From contig JAHLWS010000081.1 of assembly GCA_019057795.1 (NCBI GenBank), positions 1-47,769 of the forward strand: a DNA stretch of 47,769 nt, given 5' to 3'. Source of the stretch: Promethearchaeota archaeon. GTDB lineage: Archaea; Asgardarchaeota; Lokiarchaeia; Sigyniarchaeales; SOKP01. The translations under genes and the position numbers were made by a program. Below are positions 17,435 through 26,023 of the stretch, piece after piece. The notes beneath the pieces are model-generated. The model saw only the letters and a list, made by a program, of their open reading frames with translations, was not told the origin of the DNA and ran no database searches. The first letter of the stretch is position 1. Every line of letters starts with the position of its first letter.

Positions 17435-18211
17435 TCATAGATATATCAGGCCTATTCCAGCCCATTTTTGTTTTCTGTCTTTAATAATTTCAAGATATTC
17501 ATAATCATTTTTGAGTTCATTCCAAAACTTATTTACTTTGCAACTAGACCTAGGGTCATGTTCAACGATATCGTGAAACGCGATTATTCCTCCTTCTTTA
17601 ACTAAACTTGAATACATTTTGAAATCTCTCTTAACTCCTTCATAGGTGTGATCTCCATCGATAAATAGAAAATCAACCTTTTTATCGGCAAGAACGGTCT
17701 TAACGAGTTTAAATGTTTTCGGATTATGGGAATCGTCTCTCAGCAATTTGATTTTCTGCCCATTTTTCGTGAAGGATTGGTATAGAGGTATTTTCCATTC
17801 GGAATACCCTCCTCCAAAAGATCCCCCCAGAAGATCTATACTTATTATGCTAGCTTCGGGATCGGCGATTCTAGTAAAGAGATAAAGTGTTCCCCCCCCA
17901 GCTGTTCCTATTTCAAGGATTATTTTAGGATTTAAATCTTTAAGAATTTCAAGAAGTTTAGTGATCTCATATTTAACTTGACCCACTTTAATAGAAAAAG
18001 TAAAGTATTGAAAAGAAAAAGCAAACTCGACAGCATTAGAAATATTATTTATATTCTTGATTTCTCTGTTCAAAAATTTACCTCTATTCATTTTCAAAAC
18101 TATTATTGGACACAGCAATTTCATCCCCATAGAATGAATAGAATATAAAGTTTTTTTTAGAACTGGGGGCATTATATCATATATCTGTAAAAACAATTTT
18201 TTTAAAGCCAT
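17435..18211 (-). CDS. CmcI-like class I SAM methyltransferase (paralog)
   Basis: The 258-residue paralog of the gene at 10747-11499 shares the LEIGTAGGGTLYLFTR motif I, the SFGGGYSEWKIPLYQSFT loop, RDDSHNP and FIDGDHTYEGVKRDF. Divergence is moderate, so both copies are probably functional and may methylate different positions. Codon use is less AT-rich than in the copy at 10.7 kb, which hints at separate acquisition rather than a recent duplication. Confidence 0.75.
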   Translation of the reverse strand: MALKKLFLQIYDIMPPVLKKTLYSIHSMGMKLLCPIIVLKMNRGKFLNREIKNINNISNAVEFAFSFQYFTFSIKVGQVKYEITKLLEILKDLNPKIILEIGTAGGGTLYLFTRIADPEASIISIDLLGGSFGGGYSEWKIPLYQSFTKNGQKIKLLRDDSHNPKTFKLVKTVLADKKVDFLFIDGDHTYEGVKRDFKMYSSLVKEGGIIAFHDIVEHDPRSSCKVNKFWNELKNDYEYLEIIKDRKQKWAGIGLIYL

Positions 18212-18284
18212 AATATTTTAACATTATTTATGTGGTGCGTTTTGCTAATTCGAGAGTTTACCTATAATTAGGTCATCTATTCTG

Positions 18285-18688
18285 TTGTTGATAAATCGGG
18301 GTATGAACATGGGGTCATTGAATGGACTTCTTTCTTCACTGGGATTTTGGTCGAGTTTTATAGAACAAAAAACCCATGAAGCCGAAGATATAAAACTCCC
18401 TATTGATTTTGATAATAATCCAAAAAATAAAAACCTTGTTAGGATATATGATAAGGTTAAACTAAATGAAAATTTTTAAATGAAAATTCAGTTATCTTGT
18501 TCCATGATACAAATATATATGAAGGTGTTATACGATTTTTCGGTGAGTTAGACTTGCCAAAATATAATTTTACTCATTCTTTTGGATTAGGGGATGTGTC
18601 AAAAAATAAAGAATTAATTTCAAAGATTAAAGAGATATGGTATATACCTCAAGAGTTCAAGCTTAGAACAATAAAAGAAGCTCAATAA
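18285..18688 (+). pseudogene. Broken methyltransferase-like remnant
   Basis: Two adjoining frames together look like the end of a class I methyltransferase-like domain. The first (to 18479) ends KNKNLVRIYDKVKLNEN; the second continues NENSVILFHDTNIYEGVIRFF, with the FHDT motif usual for strand 5, and runs to 18688. A near-duplicate AAATGAAAATT at the junction (18467-18492) suggests that a small duplication caused the frameshift. Upstream of 18380 yet another frame looks protein-like, so more than one lesion is likely. Confidence 0.5.
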
Positions 18689-18747
18689 TTAACCTTAAGC
18701 GGTCTGGATAAAAATCTGGATAAAAAAGGTATTTTCAGATGATTGCG

Positions 18748-18766
18748 TGATATTCTTAGAATATCA
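18748..18766. promoter_or_regulatory. Perfect 8-bp dyad upstream of the inositol operon
   Basis: TGATATTC and GAATATCA are separated by TTA. A compact 19-base palindrome about 180 bases before the first inositol-phosphate synthase could be an operator. It could equally be a small RNA hairpin or belong to the decayed gene upstream. Confidence 0.4.
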
Positions 18767-18873
18767 TCCAGATAAGAATAGTTAATACAAAATTTTAATT
18801 ATTTCACTAACTTCTAATAAATATTCGAGGTATATTGAAATAAATATATATCATAATACTTTTTTTCACCGAC

Positions 18874-18901
18874 AATCTTAAATCTTAAATCTTAAATCTT
18901 A
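18874..18901 (+). repeat. Four perfect tandem copies of AATCTTA
   Basis: The 7-base unit repeats four times without error and ends 12 bases before the TATA-like box of the inositol operon. The position immediately upstream of a promoter fits a binding array for a regulator or a general activator contact. Simple slippage in neutral AT-rich DNA is the other explanation. Confidence 0.8.
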
Positions 18902-18912
18902 TAATTTATTTA

Positions 18913-18920
18913 TTTTATAA
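18913..18920 (+). promoter_or_regulatory. Probable TATA box of the inositol operon
   Basis: TTTTATAA lies about 31 bases before ATG 18944. With archaeal spacing, transcription would begin at or very near that ATG, implying a leaderless or nearly leaderless first gene. This fits the lack of an SD in front of it. Confidence 0.45.
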
Positions 18921-18943
18921 TTAGTATCAAATTTATAGAGTCG

Positions 18944-20008
18944 ATGGTCATGGGCAAAATTAAGATTGGAATTATCGGAATTGGAAATTGTGCAAGCGCT
19001 TTAGTCCAAGGTATAGAATATTATCGAGATTCTAATAAAAGTGGATTACTTCGACCTAATCTTGCGGGTTATTATATTTCTGATATTCAAGTCGTAGCAG
19101 CGGTGGATGTATCTGAAAATAAGGTAGGGAAGAACATTTCGGAAGCAATTAAAGCAAACGAATTGGATGTAGTGGTTGATTTTCATAAAAATTTTAATGT
19201 TCTGGTCGTTATGGGCGATATTCTCGATGGTGTCATTAGTGAAACGGAAAAAAATATTAAACCGGCAAATCAAAACCCAATAAATGTTGCAAAATATTTT
19301 AAATCGACTGGTGTAGAGATAGTATTATGTTTATTACCTTCTGGGGCTGATAACGCCGTTAGATTTTACGCAAACGAAGCAATTAAAGCTGGTTGCGCTT
19401 TTATTAATGCAACACCTACAAATGTCGCAACTGATAAAGAATATGCTAATAAATTCCATGATGCAGGTTTACCTTTAATTGGAGATGATTTACAAGACCA
19501 ATTTGGTGCAACAATTTTACATAAAATGATACTTCAACAAATGCTTGATCTAGGAATAGATATAAAAGAAAGCTATGCTTTGGATGTAGGTGGCGGAGCT
19601 GAAAGTTTAAACACGATTTACCGAACGCGAGAAACAAAACGAAAAATTAAAAGCATGTCTGTAGCGAGAGCCTTAAATATTGACGCTCCAATTGTTGCAG
19701 GCACTTCTGATTGGGTTGAATTTCTCGGTAATAAAAGGAATTCTATGCTCTGGATTGTTGGTAAAGGCTTTATGGGATCAGAAATAATAATGGATATTAA
19801 GATTCAAACTGAAGATGGTCCTAATGGGGGCTCCGTATTAGCAGATGTGATTCGCGTGACTAAAATAGCAATAAATCAAAGTGCTGCGGGATCTATTGAT
19901 GAAATTTCCGCTTACGGGTTTAAAAACCCACCGAAATCTCCGAAAACTCCGGCTGAAGCCAGTAAGAATTTAGCTAATTTTATATTAGGTATAAGAAAGG
20001 AGGAATAA
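18944..20008 (+). CDS. ino1: myo-Inositol-1-phosphate synthase (copy 1)
   Basis: The 354-residue enzyme isomerises and cyclises glucose-6-phosphate to L-myo-inositol-1-phosphate using bound NAD. It has the NAD motif GIGNCASALVQGIEYY, the LLPSGADNAVRFYA segment and the core GDDLQDQFGATILHK carrying active-site residues. The length fits the archaeal/actinobacterial class. ATG 18944 fits the TATA spacing; an alternative ATG at 18950 loses two residues. A second copy begins five bases after its stop. Confidence 0.92.
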   Translation: MVMGKIKIGIIGIGNCASALVQGIEYYRDSNKSGLLRPNLAGYYISDIQVVAAVDVSENKVGKNISEAIKANELDVVVDFHKNFNVLVVMGDILDGVISETEKNIKPANQNPINVAKYFKSTGVEIVLCLLPSGADNAVRFYANEAIKAGCAFINATPTNVATDKEYANKFHDAGLPLIGDDLQDQFGATILHKMILQQMLDLGIDIKESYALDVGGGAESLNTIYRTRETKRKIKSMSVARALNIDAPIVAGTSDWVEFLGNKRNSMLWIVGKGFMGSEIIMDIKIQTEDGPNGGSVLADVIRVTKIAINQSAAGSIDEISAYGFKNPPKSPKTPAEASKNLANFILGIRKEE

Positions 20009-20013
20009 AATCC

Positions 20014-21189
20014 ATGGAAAATAATTCAAAGATTAATTCAGAATTTAACGATGTTTCTGATAAAAAAGAAATTCGGATCGCCTTAGCTGGGCTTGGTAAT
20101 TGTGCATCTGCTTTAATTCAAGGTATTGAATTTTACAAAAACATCAAGGAAGAAGACATGTATGTTAATGGGTTGATGAACCCTAGTATTGGTGGATATC
20201 TTCCACGGCATATTAAGATAGTTGCTGCTTTTGATGTATCTACAACAAAAATCAATAAAGATGTTTCAGAGGCAATTTATGCGGAACCTAATTGCTGTCA
20301 TAAGATTGTAAATCCAGAGGAAATGCCAAAGACAGGAGCTTTATGTTACCCCGGACCAATTTCAGATGGATGTTATGTAAGTAAAGATGGAAGAATATCA
20401 ACATTTGATTATTTTAAAGTATATGATGAGAATAAAATAATGTCTGTTGATATTGCTCAAATGCTTAAAGAAAATAGGGCTGAAATTCTAATTAATTTTT
20501 TACCCGTTGGAAGTCATAACGCTTCTAGAATATACGCTCAAGCAGCACTTGATGCAGGTTGTGGATTTATAAATGGGATTCCTGAATTCATCGTGTCTGA
20601 ACAAATTGAGGGCGACAAAGATTGGGTTGCTGAATTCGAAGCTAAAGGGTTACCCTGTGCTGGTGATGATATTAAATCTCAAGTTGGTGCTACAATTGCA
20701 CATCGAGTTTTGGCTAAGATGTTTTTAGATCGGGGAGTAGTTGTAAATGATACGTATCAGTTAAATATCGGAGGTAATGGCGATTTTTATAACATGAAAT
20801 TGGAAAAGCGTTTAACCACTAAGCGAAAATCAAAGACTTCTGCAGTTGCTTCCGTTCTACCATATCCAATTAACTGCCGAATTGGTCCAAGTGATTTTGT
20901 TCCTTTTCTTGAAGATAAAAAAATTTGTTATATTAGGATAAATGGTACGACATATGGAAATTTACCGTTAGTCTTAGATGTAAAAATTAGGGTTGAGGAT
21001 TCTCCTAATTCGGCAGGAGTTATGCTAGATATAATCCGTGTTATGAAACTTGCCTTAGATAGAGGAATTTCGGGAATTTTAGAAAGTGTAAGTTCTTTTA
21101 GTTTTAAACATCCACATATTCAACCACCTTCAGATATAATTGCTAAACAATGGGTTTCAGAATTTATCGAAGGCAAACGCGAGCGCTAA
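20014..21189 (+). CDS. myo-Inositol-1-phosphate synthase homolog (copy 2)
   Basis: The 391-residue paralog of the preceding gene has GLGNCASALIQGIEFYKN, NFLPVGSHNASRIYA and GDDIKSQVGATIAHR aligning with copy 1. It carries an extra block of about 30 residues near 95-130 (containing PKTGALCYPGP) that copy 1 lacks. An AAAGGAGG SD lies near the end of copy 1, so the two are co-translated. It could form a mixed oligomer with copy 1 or make a different cyclitol phosphate; the sequence does not decide. Confidence 0.85.
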   Translation: MENNSKINSEFNDVSDKKEIRIALAGLGNCASALIQGIEFYKNIKEEDMYVNGLMNPSIGGYLPRHIKIVAAFDVSTTKINKDVSEAIYAEPNCCHKIVNPEEMPKTGALCYPGPISDGCYVSKDGRISTFDYFKVYDENKIMSVDIAQMLKENRAEILINFLPVGSHNASRIYAQAALDAGCGFINGIPEFIVSEQIEGDKDWVAEFEAKGLPCAGDDIKSQVGATIAHRVLAKMFLDRGVVVNDTYQLNIGGNGDFYNMKLEKRLTTKRKSKTSAVASVLPYPINCRIGPSDFVPFLEDKKICYIRINGTTYGNLPLVLDVKIRVEDSPNSAGVMLDIIRVMKLALDRGISGILESVSSFSFKHPHIQPPSDIIAKQWVSEFIEGKRER

Positions 21190-21270
21190 TCGCTTTAATT
21201 TATTTTATTTTAAAAATTATTTTTCTTAGATTATTTAATTAATAGATTATTTTTAATATTGGTGCATAGT

Positions 21271-22050
21271 GTGGAAAGCGTTATTTTAGCAGCGGGATTT
21301 TCTTCTCGATTCAATTTTGGAGATAGTTCATTCAAAAAGTTTCTCTTACCGCTCAAGAAAACAATCATACTAAATTATGTAATTACCGGGATGTATTTTG
21401 CGGGGATTAGGAAAATTAATATTGTTGTTGATGACGCGGTTGATAAATCACAAGTCGTTAGTTGTTGTTATGATTTTGGCAAAGAAATCAATTTAGATTT
21501 TGAGGATTTAAAAATTAATTTAATTGAAAATAAGTATTCTGAAAGAGAAAATGGATATAGTTTATATTTAGGTGCAAAAGCAGTATCATCTAAAAGTTTT
21601 GTGTTATCTATGGCAGATCATATTTTTTCAGAAAACATCTACACTGAACTTTTATCTAATTATAACAACGATGATATAATCTTAGCTACAGATCCTATGA
21701 GCATTAAAGGAATTTACGATTTAGAGGATTGTACTAAAGTTTATGGCGAAAATTTCTACATAAAGAAGATAGGAAAGCAAATCAGTAATTATAATAGACT
21801 AGATATGGGTGTTTTTATTATGAAAACTGATATAGTTCAAGAAACTTCACAAAGTATTGAAAAAAGTCGTGAAAAGTTTGGAGTTTCAGATATAGTTATT
21901 TCTGCTATTAATTTAAATTTAAAAGTTTCTTATTTTGATTTTCCTAATACAATTTGGGTTGATGTAGATAATGACTTTGAATATGAAAAGCTAAAGAGAA
22001 ATTTTGGCGAATCAAACCAATTCAAACCTTTTAATTTGGATATTTTTTAA
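21271..22050 (+). CDS. Nucleotidyltransferase, candidate CTP:inositol-1-phosphate cytidylyltransferase
   Basis: This protein of about 259 residues has the NTP-transferase fold. The GTG start at 21271 gives MESVILAAGFSSRF, the family's nucleotide-binding loop, with GGTG (21261-21264) six bases upstream; TTG 21259 and GTG 21262 are less likely. SMADHIFS matches the metal-binding aspartate motif, and WVDVDNDFEYEKLK closes the domain. It directly follows two inositol-phosphate synthases, as expected for an enzyme activating inositol-1-phosphate to CDP-inositol. No CDP-alcohol transferase domain is fused. Other sugar-phosphate substrates remain possible. Confidence 0.7.
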   Translation: MESVILAAGFSSRFNFGDSSFKKFLLPLKKTIILNYVITGMYFAGIRKINIVVDDAVDKSQVVSCCYDFGKEINLDFEDLKINLIENKYSERENGYSLYLGAKAVSSKSFVLSMADHIFSENIYTELLSNYNNDDIILATDPMSIKGIYDLEDCTKVYGENFYIKKIGKQISNYNRLDMGVFIMKTDIVQETSQSIEKSREKFGVSDIVISAINLNLKVSYFDFPNTIWVDVDNDFEYEKLKRNFGESNQFKPFNLDIF

Positions 22051-22061
22051 TATTCTTACTA

Positions 22062-23288
22062 TTAAATGATTTTTAAAAATTTTAATAATCGTTCAGTAGA
22101 ATTTCCATCAATATTTTTGTGATATAATCTCCTTGTTTTTAACCTTCTCTCTTCAAAGTCTTTTTCGATATTATGAACATTTTTTATCGCTTTAATCAAT
22201 TCTTTTCCCGTGAATAATAACGGTCCAGGAGCAATTTGTTTAAAGTCATAATAAAATCCACGCCCCTTTTTCATAAATTCCTCAAAATCGTATGTAAATA
22301 ATAAGATTGGTTTGTTTAATAATAGAAAATCGCAATAAACTGAAGAATAATCCGTAATTAAAATATCTGTTATACATAATAATTCTTGAATATCAGTATT
22401 TTTTGACGCTTTTTTGATATTCGAATAATTCTTAAATTCAATAATTTGTTCAAACATATGTGCTTTCATAATTAATATTGAATTAGAACTCTTTAAAACA
22501 TCATTTAATTCAATTAATTCCTCCTGATTAAACGGTAATTTAGCGGTAAATGAGTTATCTCGGAAAGTTGGTGCGTATAATAAGATTCTTTTAAAATTCT
22601 TAGCTATTTTGTATTTTTTTCTAATTTGAGTTTTTAGTTCTAAATCTTTAGAAAATAAGATATCATTTCTGGGATAGCCAGTGGTAAGTATTTTTTTAGG
22701 CGATATCTGAAAATAATTTACAATAAGCTTTTTATCTTTTTTGGTGCCTGAAGGAGTAACAAAATAATCAATAAAATTTTCATTCACAATCTTCAATTTA
22801 AGATATTTTGCTAGTTTACCATACTTAATAGGGCCATGGGCCGAGCTATTTCTTTTATTTTGCACACCATGCCAAGTACAAACAAAGATAGTATTAGGAG
22901 AAAAATCAATAGGTAATACATCAAATACACCATGAGTACTGAAAATGAATTTCGCCTTTCTTAATAGCTTAATCGTATTTAGATCAAATTTATAAACTAC
23001 CTGATATCCTTTAGCTTTAAGCTCCTCTAATAAATTACGAGAATTTGTTATCCACATTACTTTATATTCAGTATTTTTAACTAAATATTGAAAAATATAT
23101 TTTGTATTATCTATAAATGCCTTTCCTCCATATGCACTCAATAAAATCAAGTTTGCATCGACTTTATTACTAAACAACTTTGAAATTGTTTTAATAACTA
23201 ATGAATATCCAATTTCTTGGGTAAATTGATATAATTTCGTTGATTTTAAAAATGTGAACTTATTAAGAATTTTATTAAAAATATTCAT
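22062..23288 (-). CDS. CDP-glycerol glycerophosphotransferase family (TagB/TagF-like)
   Basis: The 408-residue protein belongs to the family that moves polyol phosphates from CDP-polyols when making teichoic acids. The signatures are clear: CTWHGVQNKR at about 137-146 with the catalytic-type histidine, TTGYPRNDILF, LLYAPTFRDN, and TDYSSVYCDFLLLNKPIL near residue 315. The N-terminal 40 residues are amphipathic, as in the membrane-associated TagF enzymes. It converges on the cytidylyltransferase-like gene, leaving 11 bases between the stops. CDP-glycerol enzymes are not seen here, so CDP-inositol is a candidate donor. Confidence 0.85.
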   Translation of the reverse strand: MNIFNKILNKFTFLKSTKLYQFTQEIGYSLVIKTISKLFSNKVDANLILLSAYGGKAFIDNTKYIFQYLVKNTEYKVMWITNSRNLLEELKAKGYQVVYKFDLNTIKLLRKAKFIFSTHGVFDVLPIDFSPNTIFVCTWHGVQNKRNSSAHGPIKYGKLAKYLKLKIVNENFIDYFVTPSGTKKDKKLIVNYFQISPKKILTTGYPRNDILFSKDLELKTQIRKKYKIAKNFKRILLYAPTFRDNSFTAKLPFNQEELIELNDVLKSSNSILIMKAHMFEQIIEFKNYSNIKKASKNTDIQELLCITDILITDYSSVYCDFLLLNKPILLFTYDFEEFMKKGRGFYYDFKQIAPGPLLFTGKELIKAIKNVHNIEKDFEERRLKTRRLYHKNIDGNSTERLLKFLKII

Positions 23289-23314
23289 TTCTTCAATCCT
23301 CCTTATTCCCTTCT

Positions 23315-24505
23315 TTAAAATAGAATTTGTTTAATTAAGTTCGAAAACTCGTCTTTACTTCTTTCTATGGAAAATTGACTAAAAATCTCTTTAATGTCAT
23401 TATCAGTAATTTTATGAGACCATTTTATCATATAGTTTATCGCTTCTATCCATAAAGATAATTTTAAGGGAACTACCTTAAGAAAATCTGTTTTAATGAA
23501 AAAAGAATTTGCTCCACAATTGGGCGAAGATATCACGGGAGTTTTATTTACAAAACTTTCTATGATAATTCTTCCAAATGCTTCCGTGCAAAATGTAGGA
23601 ACTAAAGTTAATTGAGAACTTTGATATAATTTGTTTAATTCTCTTTTACTAATTTGATCATAGTTAATAATTTTGTTATCAACCTTCTCAAATTTAGCAG
23701 TAGGTATCTTGCTTCCTACAACAACAATTTTATAATCTTTTGGAACGAACCGGGATAATTTTAAAACAAAATCTAATCCTTTATGTGAAGCGTTGAATTT
23801 TGGGATTACAAATAATAACTGATTTTTCTTTTCTGAGGATTCTAGAGGTGAATAGTTTTTTATTGGAGTAATATTTGCTACCTTGATTTTTTTTGAGTCT
23901 ACATTGTTTGATAAAATCTTCCTCATTAATTCTGAAGCAACCAAATTTACCGTTGCTTTATTTATTAGAAACAAATTAATTTGGCAAACGAAATATCGAA
24001 ATTTATAAATTATCGTAGAAATATCTGAGCTTAGGGAATATTGCCATCCTTGGACTTTATTTCCAATTAATACCCTTAGCGATCTCCAATAATTAATACA
24101 ATTATTACATGTTTTTTTGTTTTTTAATCCCGGGCATGCTTTTCCATATCCAATTATATCAACATGTTTAGGACACACATCAGAAGTATCGCGTACAATA
24201 CTAATTATGGGTATTTTTTTAATATTAGCAGAAGCAATAGCAGGAAAGGTAATTCTGCTCTGAGTTATTATAATATTTGGTTTAAATTTATTTATTATTT
24301 TTAATATTTTTGGTATAAAAACAAAATAACCTACGCCTAAAGGATTTAAGAATTTTTTAATTAACTTATTTGTATTAAGCGCCAAGATTTTAAGTTGAAA
24401 CTCTTTATTTTCTTTTAATCCATTGAAAATATTTAAAAAGCTTTTGGCAGCACCCCCAGCTGAAGTTTTCTCATAAGGGACAGTTACCACTAGAATTTTG
24501 ATCAT
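23315..24505 (-). CDS. GT4 family glycosyltransferase with a cysteine cluster
   Basis: The 396-residue GT-B enzyme has a glycine-rich acceptor-side start (TVPYEKTSAGGAAKSF). The GT4 donor domain follows, with LLFVIPKFNASHKGLD, YKIVVVGSK and the EAFGRIIIESFVNKTPVI motif that binds the sugar nucleotide. Between the domains, about residues 120-145, are cysteines arranged CP-CPG-C-C, a possible metal or disulfide site. It is 26 bases upstream of the TagF-like gene and probably co-transcribed with it, so it may build the linkage unit that the TagF-like enzyme extends. Confidence 0.8.
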   Translation of the reverse strand: MIKILVVTVPYEKTSAGGAAKSFLNIFNGLKENKEFQLKILALNTNKLIKKFLNPLGVGYFVFIPKILKIINKFKPNIIITQSRITFPAIASANIKKIPIISIVRDTSDVCPKHVDIIGYGKACPGLKNKKTCNNCINYWRSLRVLIGNKVQGWQYSLSSDISTIIYKFRYFVCQINLFLINKATVNLVASELMRKILSNNVDSKKIKVANITPIKNYSPLESSEKKNQLLFVIPKFNASHKGLDFVLKLSRFVPKDYKIVVVGSKIPTAKFEKVDNKIINYDQISKRELNKLYQSSQLTLVPTFCTEAFGRIIIESFVNKTPVISSPNCGANSFFIKTDFLKVVPLKLSLWIEAINYMIKWSHKITDNDIKEIFSQFSIERSKDEFSNLIKQILF

Positions 24506-24767
24506 TTTTTACTACAAGTTTTGTACAATTGTTTAAAATTTTAATTTGAATTTAGTATTTAATTAAGGTATAGAGTGATTGGAAATTGTTAAATATTTTT
24601 ATAACATAAATTCAACCCCTTGCATTATAGATTTATAAAAATAATGTAAACATAAAATCAATCAATTTTAAATTTCAGTTATTCAGAGTTTAACTTAATA
24701 TTAAGATCAGCCTAAAATTTTAATAATTAACTTAAAATCCAATAGTTAATTAATTCTAATTAATATC

Positions 24768-25919
24768 ATGATTGATTTAATACCGCTTGAAAAAGTAATT
24801 AAAGAAAATCCCCGAGTTGAAGAACTTGAAAAACAGGGATATATAATAAAGCCGGAAAAAATTGACAGTTATTTAGAAGATTTTAAAGGGCGAACTACAA
24901 CTTTACCAAATAAAGAATATTGGAATGAAAAGATAGTCTTAATAACGGGCATTAGCGGTTTTGCGGGAAGCCATTTAGCTGAACAATTATTAGATCTAGG
25001 CTGTGAAGTACATGGTACAATCCGTAGGCACGCAGTTCCTATGTATGAAAATATTGAACATTTAAGGGGTAATATATTTCTTCATGAAGCGGATATTACT
25101 AGCGCTGAAAGAATTTTATCTATCTTTGAAGAAATACAACCTAACGCAGTATTTCATCTCGCTGCTGAGTCTTTTGTTCCAACTTCATTTCGAGAACCCG
25201 TTAGAGTTACACATAATAACATAATAGGCACCATTAAATTGTTTGAAGCAGCGCGTAGATTCAATTCGGGACTAGAGAGTTTACAAGTTGCGTGTAGTAG
25301 CGAACAATATGGGTTAGTGGATCCTAGAGAAGTACCAGTAACAGAAGATTTAAAGAAAAATCCCTTCCGACCGAGAAGTGTTTATGGAATATCAAAATGT
25401 GCCACTGAACAAATAGCATGGTTATATCATAATTCGTATGGAGTACCGAGTATCATTTCTCGTGGCTTTAATCACGAGGGTCCTAGAAGGGGGATTCAAT
25501 TTGTCACTAGCGTAATCCATAGACAAATTGTAGAAATTTTAGAAAATAAAAGGGATAAATTTGTTATTGGAAACCCCAACGCTATTAGAGATTTTACACA
25601 CGTTAAAGATACAGTTAATGCTTACATTATACTTAGTGAGAAAAAGAAATTTGGAGAACCATTTAATGTGTGTTCAGGAAAAGGAATAACAGTCGCTGAC
25701 TATGTTAAATTAGCGAAGAAAATCTACAATATCGACGCAGATGTGTTTATAGACCCTCAACGTATGCGACCTAGCGAAGTTCCCTTATTAATTGGCCTGA
25801 ACGATAAGATATTTAGCGAAACAGGCTGGAAACCGGTAAGATCAATAGTAGAAATTATAAAAGAAGGAGTAGAATACTTCCAAGCTCATCCAGAAATGCT
25901 TGGAATCGAAGCTCATTAA
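24768..25919 (+). CDS. GDP-mannose 4,6-dehydratase-like NAD-dependent SDR
   Basis: The 383-residue extended SDR has an unusual 54-residue N-terminal extension before the NAD motif GISGFAGSH at 61-69. The catalytic segment CSSEQYG (E179) and YGISK (Y206, K210) match 4,6-dehydratases. GNPNAIRDFTHVKDTV and DPQRMRPSEVPLLIG resemble Gmd closely. Gmd makes GDP-4-keto-6-deoxymannose, precursor of fucose, rhamnose and perosamine. A reductase or aminotransferase to finish the sugar is not seen in the window, and RmlB/CDP-sugar relatives are not fully excluded. Confidence 0.75.
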   Translation: MIDLIPLEKVIKENPRVEELEKQGYIIKPEKIDSYLEDFKGRTTTLPNKEYWNEKIVLITGISGFAGSHLAEQLLDLGCEVHGTIRRHAVPMYENIEHLRGNIFLHEADITSAERILSIFEEIQPNAVFHLAAESFVPTSFREPVRVTHNNIIGTIKLFEAARRFNSGLESLQVACSSEQYGLVDPREVPVTEDLKKNPFRPRSVYGISKCATEQIAWLYHNSYGVPSIISRGFNHEGPRRGIQFVTSVIHRQIVEILENKRDKFVIGNPNAIRDFTHVKDTVNAYIILSEKKKFGEPFNVCSGKGITVADYVKLAKKIYNIDADVFIDPQRMRPSEVPLLIGLNDKIFSETGWKPVRSIVEIIKEGVEYFQAHPEMLGIEAH

Positions 25920-26023
25920 TTATTATCTAATTTTTTATAAATTCGTATTTTGAGGGTTTTACATTAATCCTTTTTTTACATCTTTCTTTTACAGTATTTA
26001 AAATTAGAAAAAATAAGATAAAA

